From positions 744,001 to 808,000 of the forward strand of contig NZ_JBHTIH010000002.1 of the NCBI RefSeq assembly GCF_042677045.1: a DNA stretch of 64,000 nt, given 5' to 3'. The position numbers were made by a program, and so were the translations under genes. The notes under the pieces were generated by a model, which saw only the letters and a program-made list of their open reading frames with translations, was not told the DNA's origin and searched no databases. This stretch comes from Lysobacter_K koreensis. Lineage in GTDB: Bacteria; Pseudomonadota; Gammaproteobacteria; Xanthomonadales; Xanthomonadaceae. Shown here piece after piece: positions 26,348 through 34,985 of the stretch (the first letter of the stretch is position 1; each line of letters starts with the position of its first letter).

Positions 26348-26956
26348 CTAGCCGCTCGCGTTCAGCAACGCCATATCGCGGCCGGAGGACTGCAGCGCTT
26401 GCCAGCGGGCGCGGGTCATTTCCCACCTCATCCACTCGCCATGGGGATCATCGCTGAGTGCTCGCACGAAGCCGAGTTTGAGCCGGCCTGCGATCGACGC
26501 GCCGTTGCCGGGGGCGTTGCGGCTCCAGACCCGGGCCGGCGGGGGCGCTTCGAACGGCCGCGCGCCGAACACGTGGTCGAGGACGGCGCGCTGCGCCTCT
26601 ACCGACAAACCCCGGCCCTGCCCCTCGGCCCGCAGCATCGCGCCGATCTCGACGCTGTCGCGGGTCGGCTCGCGGTACATCAGGGCGACGATGCCGAGCG
26701 CGGTGGCGGGCGTGGTGCGTTCGTGCAACACCCACATCCGCAGCTTCGGCGGCGCCTGCCGGGTCTGCTCCAGGGCCGCGGCGAATGCGCGGTGCGCGGC
26801 CTGAGGCGAGAGCGGCGCGGCGATATGCCGCATCACGCCCGGGTCGGTGTAGAGGTGCAAGTACAGGGCCTGGTCGCCCTCCTGCAGTGGCCGCAAGTGC
26901 AGGCGCGCCGTATCGAACGACGCAAGCGGCGACCGGGCAGGCGTAGCGGGGTCCAT
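26348..26956 (-). CDS. GNAT family N-acetyltransferase
   Basis: 202-residue acetyl-CoA-dependent transferase of the RimJ/RimL-like branch. It has LHLRPLQEGDQALYLHLYTD (about 19-38), VEIGAMLRAEGQGRGLSVEA (acetyl-CoA loop, about 121-140) and RLKLGFVRALSDDPHGEWMRWEM at the end, a typical GNAT pattern with some irregularity: RVWSRNAPGNGASIAGRLKLGF replaces the usual N-x-xS-xxx-EK-GF. The substrate is unknown. It is the first gene of the apparent borosin operon (33 bases before the methyltransferase), so it might acetylate the peptide or a self-resistance target. That is inference from position only. Confidence 0.88.
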   Translation of the reverse strand: MDPATPARSPLASFDTARLHLRPLQEGDQALYLHLYTDPGVMRHIAAPLSPQAAHRAFAAALEQTRQAPPKLRMWVLHERTTPATALGIVALMYREPTRDSVEIGAMLRAEGQGRGLSVEAQRAVLDHVFGARPFEAPPPARVWSRNAPGNGASIAGRLKLGFVRALSDDPHGEWMRWEMTRARWQALQSSGRDMALLNASG

Positions 26957-27011
26957 ATGATCCGGCGGTGATCGCAGTGAGTGGCCGCAGCAAGCCTAGC
27001 CGACGCGCCGC

Positions 27012-27078
27012 TGTAGTGCCGAGCCTGCTCGGCACCGAGAATCGGGGTCACGCGGTGCCGAGCGGGCTCGGCACTACA
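27012..27078. repeat. REP-type inverted repeat, family E
   Basis: TGTAGTGCCGAGCCTGCTCG and its mirror ending GGCTCGGCACTACA, with a short spacer. Each arm contains an inner GCCGAGC/GCTCGGC stem. It lies between the divergent GNAT and small-protein genes and so may overlap the promoter of the borosin operon. Confidence 0.75.
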
Positions 27079-27176
27079 AGGGCGGGGACTGTAGGGCTGG
27101 CTCGGCAGCGGGTGTTCACGCGATGGTTCGCGCCGGCGCGCCAAGGTATTCGTATCGCCGCCACGGAGCCACGCCG

Positions 27177-27398
27177 ATGACCACCTCCACCCAGCAGACG
27201 GTGCTGACCGAGCAGGAGATCGCATGCCTGCGCGCGATCGATCAGGGCCAGAGCCAACCCGCCGACGACCCGATGCTGGCGGCGCTGGCCGCGAAGGGCA
27301 TGGTCGACCTGAGCCATGGCTCCGCGGTGCTGACGCCCGCGGGCCGCCACGCGACCCACGTCGGCGAACCCGGCCGCGTGCCGGGCATCGACACCTGA
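27177..27398 (+). CDS. small hypothetical protein (73 aa)
   Basis: Starts MTTSTQQTVLTEQEIACLRA; a GGAG lies nine bases before the ATG. The sequence looks like a compact helical domain (about 10-60), with DPMLAALAAKGMVDLS and AVLTPAGRHATHVG, reminiscent of a winged-helix C-terminal element, but too short to assign. No membrane span or cysteine motif. It is divergent from the GNAT gene; a functional link to the borosin locus is not shown. Confidence 0.65.
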   Translation: MTTSTQQTVLTEQEIACLRAIDQGQSQPADDPMLAALAAKGMVDLSHGSAVLTPAGRHATHVGEPGRVPGIDT

Positions 27399-27521
27399 GC
27401 CGGGCAATGCGCGACACCTGCCTCGCCGGCCTTCGCACTTAGGCCGTCGGGATGGGTGCGCTTGGGGATGCGACCAACGAGCGCGCGCCGGATCGACACG
27501 GCGCGTGGATTCATCGATGGC

Positions 27522-27551
27522 AAAAAAGAGCCCCGCGCCGGGTCGCGGGCT
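27522..27551 (-). terminator. rho-independent terminator
   Basis: On the minus strand AGCCCGCGACCCGGCGCGGG folds into a GC-rich stem (one bulge) followed by CTCTTTTTTG. The TAG stop of the YkgJ-like gene is at the base of the stem, so this ends the HD-GYP/EAL/YkgJ transcript. Confidence 0.75.
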
Positions 27552-27903
27552 ACACCAGCACCTGCCGCGTCTGCACCAGGAAGATCGCGATCTCGCGCTC
27601 GGTGCGCGCGTCGATCATGCGTTCCGGCCGTTGCCCGCGTGGGCAGGCCAGCCGCGGGGTGGTGCCGAACAGCCGGCAGATCAGCGGACGTTCGCCGTAG
27701 GCCTCGCAGCCGTGCTCGCCCAGGTGCGGGCAGCTGAGCTCGGCCAGTGCCGCATCGCGCACGGCCTCGCTCTTGCGCGGCAGCCGCGCCATTTCTTCGG
27801 ACGAAGCGGTGACCGGTCCGCAGCAGTCGTGGCAGCCGGGCACGCAGGCGAACGACGGGATGCGCTCGCGCAGGTCGAGGAGCTTCCGCTGGTTGGGTGT
27901 CAC
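27550..27903 (-). CDS. YkgJ family cysteine-cluster protein
   Basis: 117-residue predicted metal-binding protein. The cysteine pattern is VPGCHDCCGPVTASSEEMARL (about 22-42), then LSCPHLGEHGCEAYGERPLICRLFGTTPRLACP, as in YkgJ (zinc- or iron-chelating). No signal peptide. It is 21 bases after the EAL gene and directly before a terminator, so it is the last gene of a three-gene unit. Its link with c-di-GMP turnover is unexplained. It is only distantly similar to the YkgJ-like protein at 17444-17842. Confidence 0.9.
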   Translation of the reverse strand: MTPNQRKLLDLRERIPSFACVPGCHDCCGPVTASSEEMARLPRKSEAVRDAALAELSCPHLGEHGCEAYGERPLICRLFGTTPRLACPRGQRPERMIDARTEREIAIFLVQTRQVLV

Positions 27904-27924
27904 GGCGGGACCTCCGTGCTGGCT

Positions 27925-29235
27925 CTATTGCACCGCTTGCGACTGCACGGCCCGGACCGCGCCCATCAGCCAGCGCTGGAACTGCGGCAACGGCATCGCC
28001 TTGCCGAGCAGGAACCCCTGTGCGGTGTCGCACCCCAGTTGCGTCAGCGCGTGCAAGGTCGCTGCGTCTTCCACCCCTTCCCCGGCCACGCTCAATCCGA
28101 AGCGATGCGCCAGGTCCACGATCAACTGGGCGATGTCGGCGCTGGCGGGATCGGTGAGAATCGACGAGACGAACGAGCGGTCCACCTTCAGTTCGTCGGC
28201 AGGCAAGTTGCGGAAGTAGGCCAGGCACGAATAGCCCGTGCCGAAATCGTCGATCGAGATCTTCGCACCGAGCGCCCGGATCCGTGCGAGCGCGGCAAAC
28301 GCCCGTTCGGAGTCCATCAGCGAGCCCTCGGTGACTTCCAGCACCAGTTGCACGCGGTCGCAGCCCCACAGCTTCAGCGCATCCTCGACCAGTTCCGGCA
28401 GGTCCGGTTGCGTGGCCAGGGTCCCGGGCAGGTTGACCGACACGGTGAGCGGCGCGTCGCCAGCCGGCCACAGACTGGCCTGCCGCAACGCGGTGTTGAG
28501 TGCCCACACCGTGAGCTTCTTGATCTGCCCGGTGCGCTCGGCCACCGGGATGAACACCGCCGGAGAGACCACTCCGCGCGACGGGCTGTTCCAGCGCATC
28601 AGCGCCTCAGCCCCGACCGGCCGCAGGTCCGACAGCCGCACCTGCGGCTGGTAGTGCATCGCCATCTCGCCGCGCTCGATCGCCCCGCCGAGCTGCATCT
28701 CCAGGTCCCACACCTCGGAGAGGTCCTGGTCGCGGGCTGCATCGGGCGCAAACGCATGACGCCGACCGGTCTGGCGCGCGGTGACCAACGCCGCCTCGGC
28801 GCGGCGCAGCAGGAAGTCGGGGTGGCTGGCGTGCGCCGGACACAGCGCGACGCCGACGCTCACCGCGACTTTCATGCGCGCCGAAGGTGCCTGGAACGGC
28901 ACGTCGAGCAGGCGGAACAGCTTCTGGATCGCCAGCTCGGCGTGCCCCTTGTTCATCAGCTGGTGCAGGATCACCGCAAAGCGGTTGTCGCCGATGCGCG
29001 CCAGGTAATCGCATGGTCGCGCCAGCGCGCGCAACTGCTGCGTCAGATACCGCAGCATCTGGTCGCCGGTGTCGTAACCGAAGGCGCCGTTGATCTGGGC
29101 GAAGCCGTCGATGTCGATCACCAGCAGCGCGAGCGAGGCGCGCTTGTCGTTGACATGCTGCACATGCCGCGATAACGACGACAGGAAACTGCGGCGGCTG
29201 CAAAGCCCGGTCAGGGCGTCCTCGGTCATGCTCAT
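27925..29235 (-). CDS. c-di-GMP phosphodiesterase with degenerate GGDEF (GGDEF-EAL)
   Basis: 436-residue cytosolic protein. The N-terminal GGDEF domain (about 4-165) has DALTGLCSRRSFL but its active site reads IGDNRFAVI instead of GGDEF, so it is probably a regulatory pseudo-cyclase. The EAL domain (about 180-425) keeps GAEALMRW, VNLPGTL, EVTEGSLMD, SIDDFGTGYSCL, ELKVDRSFV, AGEGVED and QGFLLGKAMP, the full catalytic set, so it should hydrolyse c-di-GMP to pGpG. There is no sensor domain or membrane span. The gap after the HD-GYP gene is 20 bases, and the YkgJ-like gene follows. An alternative ATG lies two codons downstream (29229). Confidence 0.92.
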   Translation of the reverse strand: MSMTEDALTGLCSRRSFLSSLSRHVQHVNDKRASLALLVIDIDGFAQINGAFGYDTGDQMLRYLTQQLRALARPCDYLARIGDNRFAVILHQLMNKGHAELAIQKLFRLLDVPFQAPSARMKVAVSVGVALCPAHASHPDFLLRRAEAALVTARQTGRRHAFAPDAARDQDLSEVWDLEMQLGGAIERGEMAMHYQPQVRLSDLRPVGAEALMRWNSPSRGVVSPAVFIPVAERTGQIKKLTVWALNTALRQASLWPAGDAPLTVSVNLPGTLATQPDLPELVEDALKLWGCDRVQLVLEVTEGSLMDSERAFAALARIRALGAKISIDDFGTGYSCLAYFRNLPADELKVDRSFVSSILTDPASADIAQLIVDLAHRFGLSVAGEGVEDAATLHALTQLGCDTAQGFLLGKAMPLPQFQRWLMGAVRAVQSQAVQ

Positions 29236-29255
29236 CGGTCGCCGATCGCCGGGGG

Positions 29256-30503
29256 TCAGTCGAGAAAAAGCTGGGCCGGATCGACGCCGTAGGCACCGCG
29301 CGGCAGGCTGCCCTTGATGCTCAAGGGGCGTTGCTGCACGTCTTCCTCGATCTGGCTCAGATCGATCGTGCGGAACTCCGGCAACGGCCGCTTGTCCGCA
29401 TCCAGCAACAGCAGCACGCACGGCCGCAACCGCTTGAGGCTGTGCACTGACATCACCACTCCGACGGTGCCGTCGGACAACTCCACCAGCGACCCGGTCG
29501 GGTAGATGCCGGAGGTGCGGATGAACTGCTCGACCAGTTCGGCCTGGAACAGCGTGTCGCGGCACTGGTAGAGCTCCATGATTACTTCGTGCGGCGCCCG
29601 GCTGGGGGCGTGCGGACGGGTGCTGGTCATGGCGTCGTAGCTGTCGATCAGGCCGATGATCCGCGCGAAGATCGGGATCTGCGTGCCACGCAGCCCGCGC
29701 GGGTAACCGCTGCCGTCATGGCGCTCGTGGTGGTGGGCCACCATCTCGATGACGCCGGCCGACAGCCCCGGGGTGTCTTCGACGATCCGGCTGCTTTCGG
29801 TCACGTGGCTGTGCAGCAGGGACCAGTCGGCGTCGCTCAACCGGCCCTGCCGCGCGAGCAGCTCATCGGGCAGGCGCACCTTGCCGATGTCGCACAGCAG
29901 CCCGCCCATCGCCAAGTCTCGCAGTTGCTCCTTCTCCAGGCCGAGGTGGCGCCCGAACGTGGCCGCCCACACCGAACACCCCAGCGCATGCTGGTAGCTG
30001 TAGTCGCTCTTGCGGCGCAGCTCCAGGATCCAGGGCACCGCCGACGGGTTGCGGGTGATCGAGTCGACCAGGGTATCGATGCCCTCGGACAGCTTGTCGA
30101 GGTCGAGCTTGCCGCCGTTGTGCAGGTCGTCCATCACCGCATTGATGCCCGCCTGCAGCCGCACGTGCGCCTGCGTGGCATCGCCCAGCTCGGTGTCGAA
30201 CCCGGTCGTCGGCACCCAGCGGGTACGGCGCAGCGCCTCGATCTCGTCCTCGCCGCGGGCATGGCGCATCATCGCGTCGTCGTTGAAGCTCACGTAGCGC
30301 AGGTCCGGCGAACGGCCCCGGCTGACGTCGACGTGCACGAACGCGCACAGGCGCTGCAGCTGGAAGATCTGGTCGTCGGAGGTGATCTTCAGCCCCTCGA
30401 GCGGAAACCCGGTGCCGATCCACGGACGGTCCAGGCGCGCGACGAACATGTCCAGGGTCAAGCCGTGGACACTGATCCGGAACTCTTGGGTCTCTGCGTT
30501 CAT
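29256..30503 (-). CDS. HD-GYP protein with DUF3391, altered HD motif
   Basis: 415 residues. The N-terminal DUF3391 domain (about 8-140) is recognised by VHGLTLDMFVARLDRPWIG and DDQIFQLQRLCAFVHVDV. The HD-GYP domain (about 150-350) has YQHALGCSVW, GLLCDIGKVRLPDELL, HSHVTESSRIV, HHHERHDGSGYPRGL and DSYDAMTS. The canonical HDIGK is CDIGK here, so one metal-ligand histidine is replaced by cysteine; activity may be lost or altered. The start MNAETQEF is preferred to an ATG 26 codons upstream. It heads the operon with the EAL gene, giving two phosphodiesterase-type proteins of different folds in one transcript. Confidence 0.9.
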   Translation of the reverse strand: MNAETQEFRISVHGLTLDMFVARLDRPWIGTGFPLEGLKITSDDQIFQLQRLCAFVHVDVSRGRSPDLRYVSFNDDAMMRHARGEDEIEALRRTRWVPTTGFDTELGDATQAHVRLQAGINAVMDDLHNGGKLDLDKLSEGIDTLVDSITRNPSAVPWILELRRKSDYSYQHALGCSVWAATFGRHLGLEKEQLRDLAMGGLLCDIGKVRLPDELLARQGRLSDADWSLLHSHVTESSRIVEDTPGLSAGVIEMVAHHHERHDGSGYPRGLRGTQIPIFARIIGLIDSYDAMTSTRPHAPSRAPHEVIMELYQCRDTLFQAELVEQFIRTSGIYPTGSLVELSDGTVGVVMSVHSLKRLRPCVLLLLDADKRPLPEFRTIDLSQIEEDVQQRPLSIKGSLPRGAYGVDPAQLFLD

Positions 30504-30778
30504 CGTTGCGTGCTTCGGAAGTGCGTGCACCTTAGCAAGGGCACTTCCGCTTCGCACTTGCGTCCCGTCCGCACCGGCCAAACCGGGTCAAGCCCGGCCC
30601 GGTCGCCCCACGCGTCTTCAGCCATCCGAGCCCGCCTGCCGGCATCCGACCGGCCGCACGCGCCGACATGGGCGCCACGACGGACAGCCAGTGCTGCGCG
30701 GTCACCGCCGCGATCGCGCCTGTGCTGCACCGGGGCCGGATGGATCGACGACGGCCAGCGTTGTCTGCTCCGGGCGGC

Positions 30779-31117
30779 CTACGCCTTCTTCAGGAAGCAG
30801 GTCTTCAGCACCAGGCCCTTGATCTTGTCCGAATGGCCTTCGATGTGGTCGGCGTCGCCGTCGACCAGGCGGATGTTCTTGATCACCGTGCCCTGCTTCA
30901 ACGGGATCGACGAACCCCTGACCTTGAGGTCCTTGATCACCACCACCGTGTCGCCCGCGGCCAGGCGCTGGCCGTTGCTGTCCTTGACCGGCAGGTCGCT
31001 GTCGCCGGCGTCGCCCGACGTCGGCCACTCGTGCGCGCACTCGGCGCAGACGTAGTTGTCGCCGTCGGGATAGGTGTTGTCGCTGCCGCATTGCGGGCAG
31101 GCGTGGACGTCGGCCAT
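30779..31117 (-). CDS. yjdM: zinc-ribbon protein YjdM (PhnA family)
   Basis: 112-residue cytosolic protein. An N-terminal zinc ribbon, CPQCGSDNTYPDGDNYVCAEC (as two CxxC pairs, about 7-27), is followed by an SH3-like beta domain with LAAGDTVVVIKDLKVRGSS and IEGHSDKIKGLVLKTCFLKKA. This is the standard YjdM/PhnA pattern. Despite the old name, a role in phosphonate use is not supported for the family. It is a single gene. The 275-base gap upstream toward the HD-GYP gene shows nothing recognisable. Confidence 0.95.
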   Translation of the reverse strand: MADVHACPQCGSDNTYPDGDNYVCAECAHEWPTSGDAGDSDLPVKDSNGQRLAAGDTVVVIKDLKVRGSSIPLKQGTVIKNIRLVDGDADHIEGHSDKIKGLVLKTCFLKKA

Positions 31118-31210
31118 CGGGCTTCCAGGGGCGTCGGGGTGGCCAGTATAGGTAGCCGTCCGCGAGGTGGGCGGCAGCAGGACGCAGCGGGGCAACCGCT
31201 TCCTAACCCG

Positions 31211-31265
31211 CAGGGCGGGGGTCAACCCGGGCTGCGGGCGCGGTGGCGGGCTGAAACCCGCCCTA
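31211..31265. repeat. short family A REP doublet
   Basis: CAGGGCGGGGGTCAACCCGG and GGCGGGCTGAAACCCGCCC arms with almost no spacer. The right arm supplies the TAG stop of the DksA-like gene. Confidence 0.65.
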
Positions 31266-31529
31266 CCGCAACTGGCTGTCCTTGCTGCCGCGGCGGTTGT
31301 AGCCGCTGAAGTTGCCTTCGTCGTGGTCGTGCGCCTCCTGGCAGGGCACGCACAGGCGCACGCCGGGCAGCGCTTGGCGACGCGCCTCGGGGATCGGGGC
31401 GTCGCACTCCTCGCAGCGCTCCAGACCCGGGCCTTGCGGCAGCTGGTCGCGCACGCGCTTGATCGCGTCCTTGATGGTCGCGTCGATCTGGTCCTGCACG
31501 GCGCCGTCGCCTGCCCAGCCGGTGGCCAT
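31263..31529 (-). CDS. DksA/TraR-type C4 zinc finger protein (YbiI-like)
   Basis: 88-residue protein. Helical N terminus (QDQIDATIKDAIKRVRDQLP), then a four-cysteine zinc finger ERCEECDAPIPEARRQALPG...RLCVPC (about 38-63), ending in an acidic-polar tail. This matches short DksA/TraR relatives such as YbiI, which lack the long coiled coil, so RNA-polymerase secondary-channel regulation is uncertain. The stop codon comes from the adjacent REP arm. Confidence 0.92.
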   Translation of the reverse strand: MATGWAGDGAVQDQIDATIKDAIKRVRDQLPQGPGLERCEECDAPIPEARRQALPGVRLCVPCQEAHDHDEGNFSGYNRRGSKDSQLR

Positions 31530-31625
31530 GGCTGTCTCCTGATTTCGAGCCCAATTGCCTGCGCCGGAAAGCTTAGCGCCGCCGCGGTGAACCTCGGCTC
31601 GCCGGCGGCGCCACTTGGCCCCACC

Positions 31626-32138
31626 TCAGTGTTGCAGCGGCGACGTCCTGTTGACCGACCAGATCACCGAGGCGATCTTCCAGCCGCCGTCGGTGCGGAC
31701 CAGGTGCCAAGCTTCCTGGCCGTGGTTGGTCTCGCGCTCGCCCTGGTGGAAGCTGTAGTCGGACGTCACCGAGGCGATGTCGCCGTCGGTGACGATCTTC
31801 ACGTTGCGGAACTTCTCCTCCTCGCGCTGGGTGCCGGCGACGATGCCGTCGATGAAGGACAGATGGGTCTTGTTAGGGTCGATGCTCACCTTGGCCGCCT
31901 GCGGGTTCTTCTCGCGCGCCATGCGCAGGGTGTCGTCGCCGCGCACCGACTGCCAGGTGACCCGACCGGGCACGAACAGCGCCACGAAGCGCGGCTTGTC
32001 CTTGTCGATGATGGCGGCGCGGAACGCCTCGACCACTGCTTCGATCTGGGCGACGTCGCCGCTGGGGGCGAGCGGTGCCGGTTGGGCCATGGCGGCGGAC
32101 GACAGCAGGCAGGCGAGCAAGGGGAAGAAGAGCTTCAT
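31626..32138 (-). CDS. exported nuclear-transport-factor-2-like protein
   Basis: 170-residue protein. Signal peptide MKLFFPLLACLLSSAAMAQ, then an NTF2/SnoaL-fold domain: VAQIEAVVEAFRAAIIDKD (about 29-47), FVALFVPGRVTW, VKIVTDGDIASVTSDYSFHQG and a closing EAWHLVRTDGGWKIASVIWSVN, typical of the cone-shaped fold. The ligand is unknown; the domain is probably periplasmic. The frame continues upstream beyond the ATG, but those residues are Arg/Val-rich shadow coding of the opposite GST gene. Confidence 0.88.
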   Translation of the reverse strand: MKLFFPLLACLLSSAAMAQPAPLAPSGDVAQIEAVVEAFRAAIIDKDKPRFVALFVPGRVTWQSVRGDDTLRMAREKNPQAAKVSIDPNKTHLSFIDGIVAGTQREEEKFRNVKIVTDGDIASVTSDYSFHQGERETNHGQEAWHLVRTDGGWKIASVIWSVNRTSPLQH

Positions 32139-32417
32139 GGGGACCTCCGTTCGGGACGCGGGATGGGGTTCGAACGACAGCGGCCGGGCCAAGCCCGCAG
32201 GCGCAGCGGTGGCAACGCCACAGGCGCAACCCGGTTGACCGGATCCGCGGCGCCAGGGTGTCGGCCAGCGCCGCGGCCGGGTGGCTTCGAACGCCGCCGG
32301 CGCCGTCCAGGATCCTGCTACTGGCCCTATCCTTGCGCGCACCAGATCATGCGGACGCAACTCGGCAAAGACCCGCCCTGGCTGCTCGGTGCGACGCAGC
32401 TCGCCAAGGAACCCCCC

Positions 32418-33065
32418 ATGCAACTGCTCGCGCACCCGTTCTCGTCGTACTGCCAGAAGGTGCTGGTCGCGCTGTACGAGAACGCGACGCCGTTCGAGTT
32501 CCGCCTGCTCGAAGGCGCCGACGCCCTGCGCGAGCTCGAGGCGCTGTGGCCGATGAAGCGTTTCCCGGTGCTGGTCGACGCGGGCCGCACCTTGTTCGAG
32601 GCGACCAGCATCATCGAGCACCTGGAGGTGCACCACCGCGGCGCGGTGCGCCTGATCCCCGCCGATGCCGACGCGGCGCTGCAGGTGCGCATGCTCGACC
32701 GCTTCTTCGACAACTACGTCTCCACGCCGCAGCAGAAGGTCGTGTTCGACGCGATCCGCTGCGAGGGCGACCGCGACCCGTACGGCGTCGGCGAGGCGCG
32801 GGCGATGCTCGACAACGCCTACGCCTGGCTCGACCGCCACATGGCCGGCCGGCAGTGGGCCGCGGGCGACGCGTTCAGCCTCGCCGACTGTGGCGCCGCG
32901 CCGTTCCTGTTCTACGCAGACTGGACCCACCCGATCGCTGCGGCGTTCGCCAACGTCCGCGCCTACCGGCAGCGGCTGTTGGCGCGGCCGTCGTTCGCGC
33001 GTGCTGTCGACGAGGCACGGCCGTACCGCGCGTACTTCCCGCTGGGTGCGCCGGATCGCGATTGA
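32418..33065 (+). CDS. glutathione S-transferase family protein
   Basis: 215-residue cytosolic GST. The thioredoxin-like N-terminal domain is MQLLAHPFSSYCQKVLVAL, then PMKRFPVLVDAGRTLFEATSIIEHLE (about 45-70, with the cis-Pro and Glu-Ala/Thr-Ser glutathione contacts). The helical C-terminal domain has WAAGDAFSLADCGAAPFLFYAD (about 155-176), the N-capping box region. It may conjugate or reduce hydrophobic electrophiles; the actual substrate is unknown. The start at 32418 matches the family. Confidence 0.93.
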   Translation: MQLLAHPFSSYCQKVLVALYENATPFEFRLLEGADALRELEALWPMKRFPVLVDAGRTLFEATSIIEHLEVHHRGAVRLIPADADAALQVRMLDRFFDNYVSTPQQKVVFDAIRCEGDRDPYGVGEARAMLDNAYAWLDRHMAGRQWAAGDAFSLADCGAAPFLFYADWTHPIAAAFANVRAYRQRLLARPSFARAVDEARPYRAYFPLGAPDRD

Positions 33066-33113
33066 GCCAGCGTTGGCGCCGCTGGGTGGCGCCGTTGCGT
33101 GGGGGCGCGAAAC

Positions 33114-33135
33114 GGCGGGTTGAAACCTGTCCTAC
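33114..33135. repeat. single family A REP arm
   Basis: CGGCGGGTTGAAACCTGTCC lies between two convergent genes and contains the TAG stop of the GAF-GGDEF gene. Confidence 0.6.
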
Positions 33136-34268
33136 CGTTGCCGGGCTTTCTTGTTCCGGTACATCGCCGCATCCGCGGCGGCCACGATCGCGGCGGCGTC
33201 GGATTGTCCGTCGTGCGGCGCCCATCCCACGCTCGCCTCGATGACCAACTCGACGCCGTCTATCGTGCGCGGTCGCGCCAGCGACGCGACGATGTTGGAC
33301 GCCACCGTCGGCGTGTCGCGCGCGCCATCGCGCAGGCCGCAAAGCAGCACCACGAACTCGTCGCCGCCGATGCGCGCGACCAGGTCAGCGCCGCGCACCG
33401 AGCTGGTCAACGACTCGGCAGTGGCGCGCAGGACCGCGTCGCCCATCGCGTGCCCGTGCAGGTCGTTGATCGCCTTGAAACCGTCCAGGTCCACGAACAG
33501 CACCGCGAACCCGTCGGGCAGGCCTTGGTGCTCGCGGCACACATCCTCCAGCCGCGCAGTGAAGTGCGCGCGGTTCGGCAAGCCGGTCAACGCGTCATAC
33601 AGCGCCGCATCCTGGTACTTGCGCGCTTTGGCCTGGGTGGTCTGCAGGGCGGCCTGCAACTGCGCGAGCAGGCGCGCGTGCTCGTCCAGCGCTACCTGCC
33701 GGCCGAGCGCGCCGCCAAGCGCGTTGCCGATCAGCGCGATCCCCTGCTCGTCGATCGCGTCGAATGCGCACGGCACGCTGGAGCACACCTCCAGCACGCC
33801 CAACACCTCGTCGCCGTAGCGCAGCGGGGTGGCGATCAGCGAATGCAGCCCGTGGCGAGCGCATGCGCCGCTGGCCAGACGCGCGTCGCCATCGGTGGCA
33901 TCGCTGTGCAGGGTCTGGTGACTGTCCACTGCGTTGCGCGCGAGCGTCTGCCCGCGGCCGAACGCGGCTTCGTCGACGCATGCCATCTGTCCGCGCGCGG
34001 CGGCAATCGACAACTCGCGGCTCGGCTCGGCCAGCAGTACCACCGCACCGGTGGCGCGCGTGAGCTCCATCGCCGTGGCGGTCGCCTCGTCCAGGAACGA
34101 GGCGGTATCGCCGGAATGCTCGGCAATGCTCACCAGCGCATCCACGACGTTATGCAGGCGCAGCAACTTGCTGCGCTCATGGGCCGCGGGTACCCACGGC
34201 AGCGCCTGGGAGGTCGACTGCTGTTTGGAAACTGCGATGTTCAAGTTCGAGGAACCACCTGCCGCCAC
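33132..34268 (-). CDS. GAF-GGDEF diguanylate cyclase
   Basis: 378-residue soluble enzyme. A GAF domain (about 35-185) has VVLLAEPSRELSIAAARGQ and LIATPLRYGDEVLGVLEVCS; a short coiled linker follows (LLAQLQAALQTTQAKARKYQD), then a GGDEF domain (about 220-375). The active site ARIGGDEFVVLL (GGDEF near 300) is intact, and RGAD five residues before it is an RxxD inhibitory site. It should make c-di-GMP under control of a small molecule or redox signal bound by GAF. It is the second intact cyclase in the window, encoded alone. The stop lies in a REP arm. Confidence 0.93.
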   Translation of the reverse strand: MAAGGSSNLNIAVSKQQSTSQALPWVPAAHERSKLLRLHNVVDALVSIAEHSGDTASFLDEATATAMELTRATGAVVLLAEPSRELSIAAARGQMACVDEAAFGRGQTLARNAVDSHQTLHSDATDGDARLASGACARHGLHSLIATPLRYGDEVLGVLEVCSSVPCAFDAIDEQGIALIGNALGGALGRQVALDEHARLLAQLQAALQTTQAKARKYQDAALYDALTGLPNRAHFTARLEDVCREHQGLPDGFAVLFVDLDGFKAINDLHGHAMGDAVLRATAESLTSSVRGADLVARIGGDEFVVLLCGLRDGARDTPTVASNIVASLARPRTIDGVELVIEASVGWAPHDGQSDAAAIVAAADAAMYRNKKARQR

Positions 34269-34499
34269 GATCCATTGCCATCCTAGGCATGGCGGGTAAA
34301 GCGCAGGTGACTGCGTGCCCCAGTCCGTGCAAGTTGCGACTGGCTGAATGCGACACGGGTCTCATCCAGCGCCCGGTGGTTCCTGTACGCAAGGCACGCC
34401 TGTAAACAAGGCAAGGGCCCCGCGACGGCGCGCAGCCATCGACCGCGCGATCACGGGGCATCGGCGAAGGTCGGCTACCCCCGCCATGGAGAGTCCTGG

Positions 34500-34985
34500 A
34501 TGCGCACCACCGTGCTTGCCCTCGCCCTGCTGCTGGTTGCCGGCTGCAGTGCCGAACCTGGCGCCGACGACAGCGCCACCACGCCCGCAACCGCCACGCC
34601 TACGCCTGCCGCGCCCGCACCCGCATCCGATCCGGCGGCCCCGCCCCCGGCCCACACTCCCCCTCCCGATGACGGCACGCCGTCGCCCGACGCGGGCAGC
34701 AACACGGTCGCCAGCCGCTTCCAGGGGCGCTACGCCGCCGATGCCGCGGCCTGCGCCAACCCCGCGCACGAAACCCGACTGACGATCGAGGCGTCGCGCA
34801 TCGCGTTCCACGAGAGCAGCGGCCCGATCACGCGCGTCGCGCAGGGCGAGAGCGAGGTCAGTATCACCACCGCGCTGACCGGCGAAGGGCAAACCCGCGA
34901 GGCCACCTACAGCTTCCGCCTCTCCGCCGACGGCAACACACTGACCGACGTCGGCAACGGCATCGCCCGGCAACGCTGCGACTGA
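34500..34985 (+). CDS. lipoprotein of unknown function
   Basis: 161 residues. A lipoprotein signal ALALLLVAGCSAEPG (lipobox LVAGC, Cys17) is followed by a long low-complexity linker rich in Ala, Pro and Thr (about 22-65). The folded part is about 95 residues (VASRFQGRYAADAAACANP..., then LTIEASRIAFHESSG and SFRLSADGNTLTDVGNG) with two cysteines. It is probably an outer- or inner-membrane-anchored periplasmic protein. No family recognised. A similar layout is seen in the lipoprotein at 40325-40954. Confidence 0.85.
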   Translation: MRTTVLALALLLVAGCSAEPGADDSATTPATATPTPAAPAPASDPAAPPPAHTPPPDDGTPSPDAGSNTVASRFQGRYAADAAACANPAHETRLTIEASRIAFHESSGPITRVAQGESEVSITTALTGEGQTREATYSFRLSADGNTLTDVGNGIARQRCD

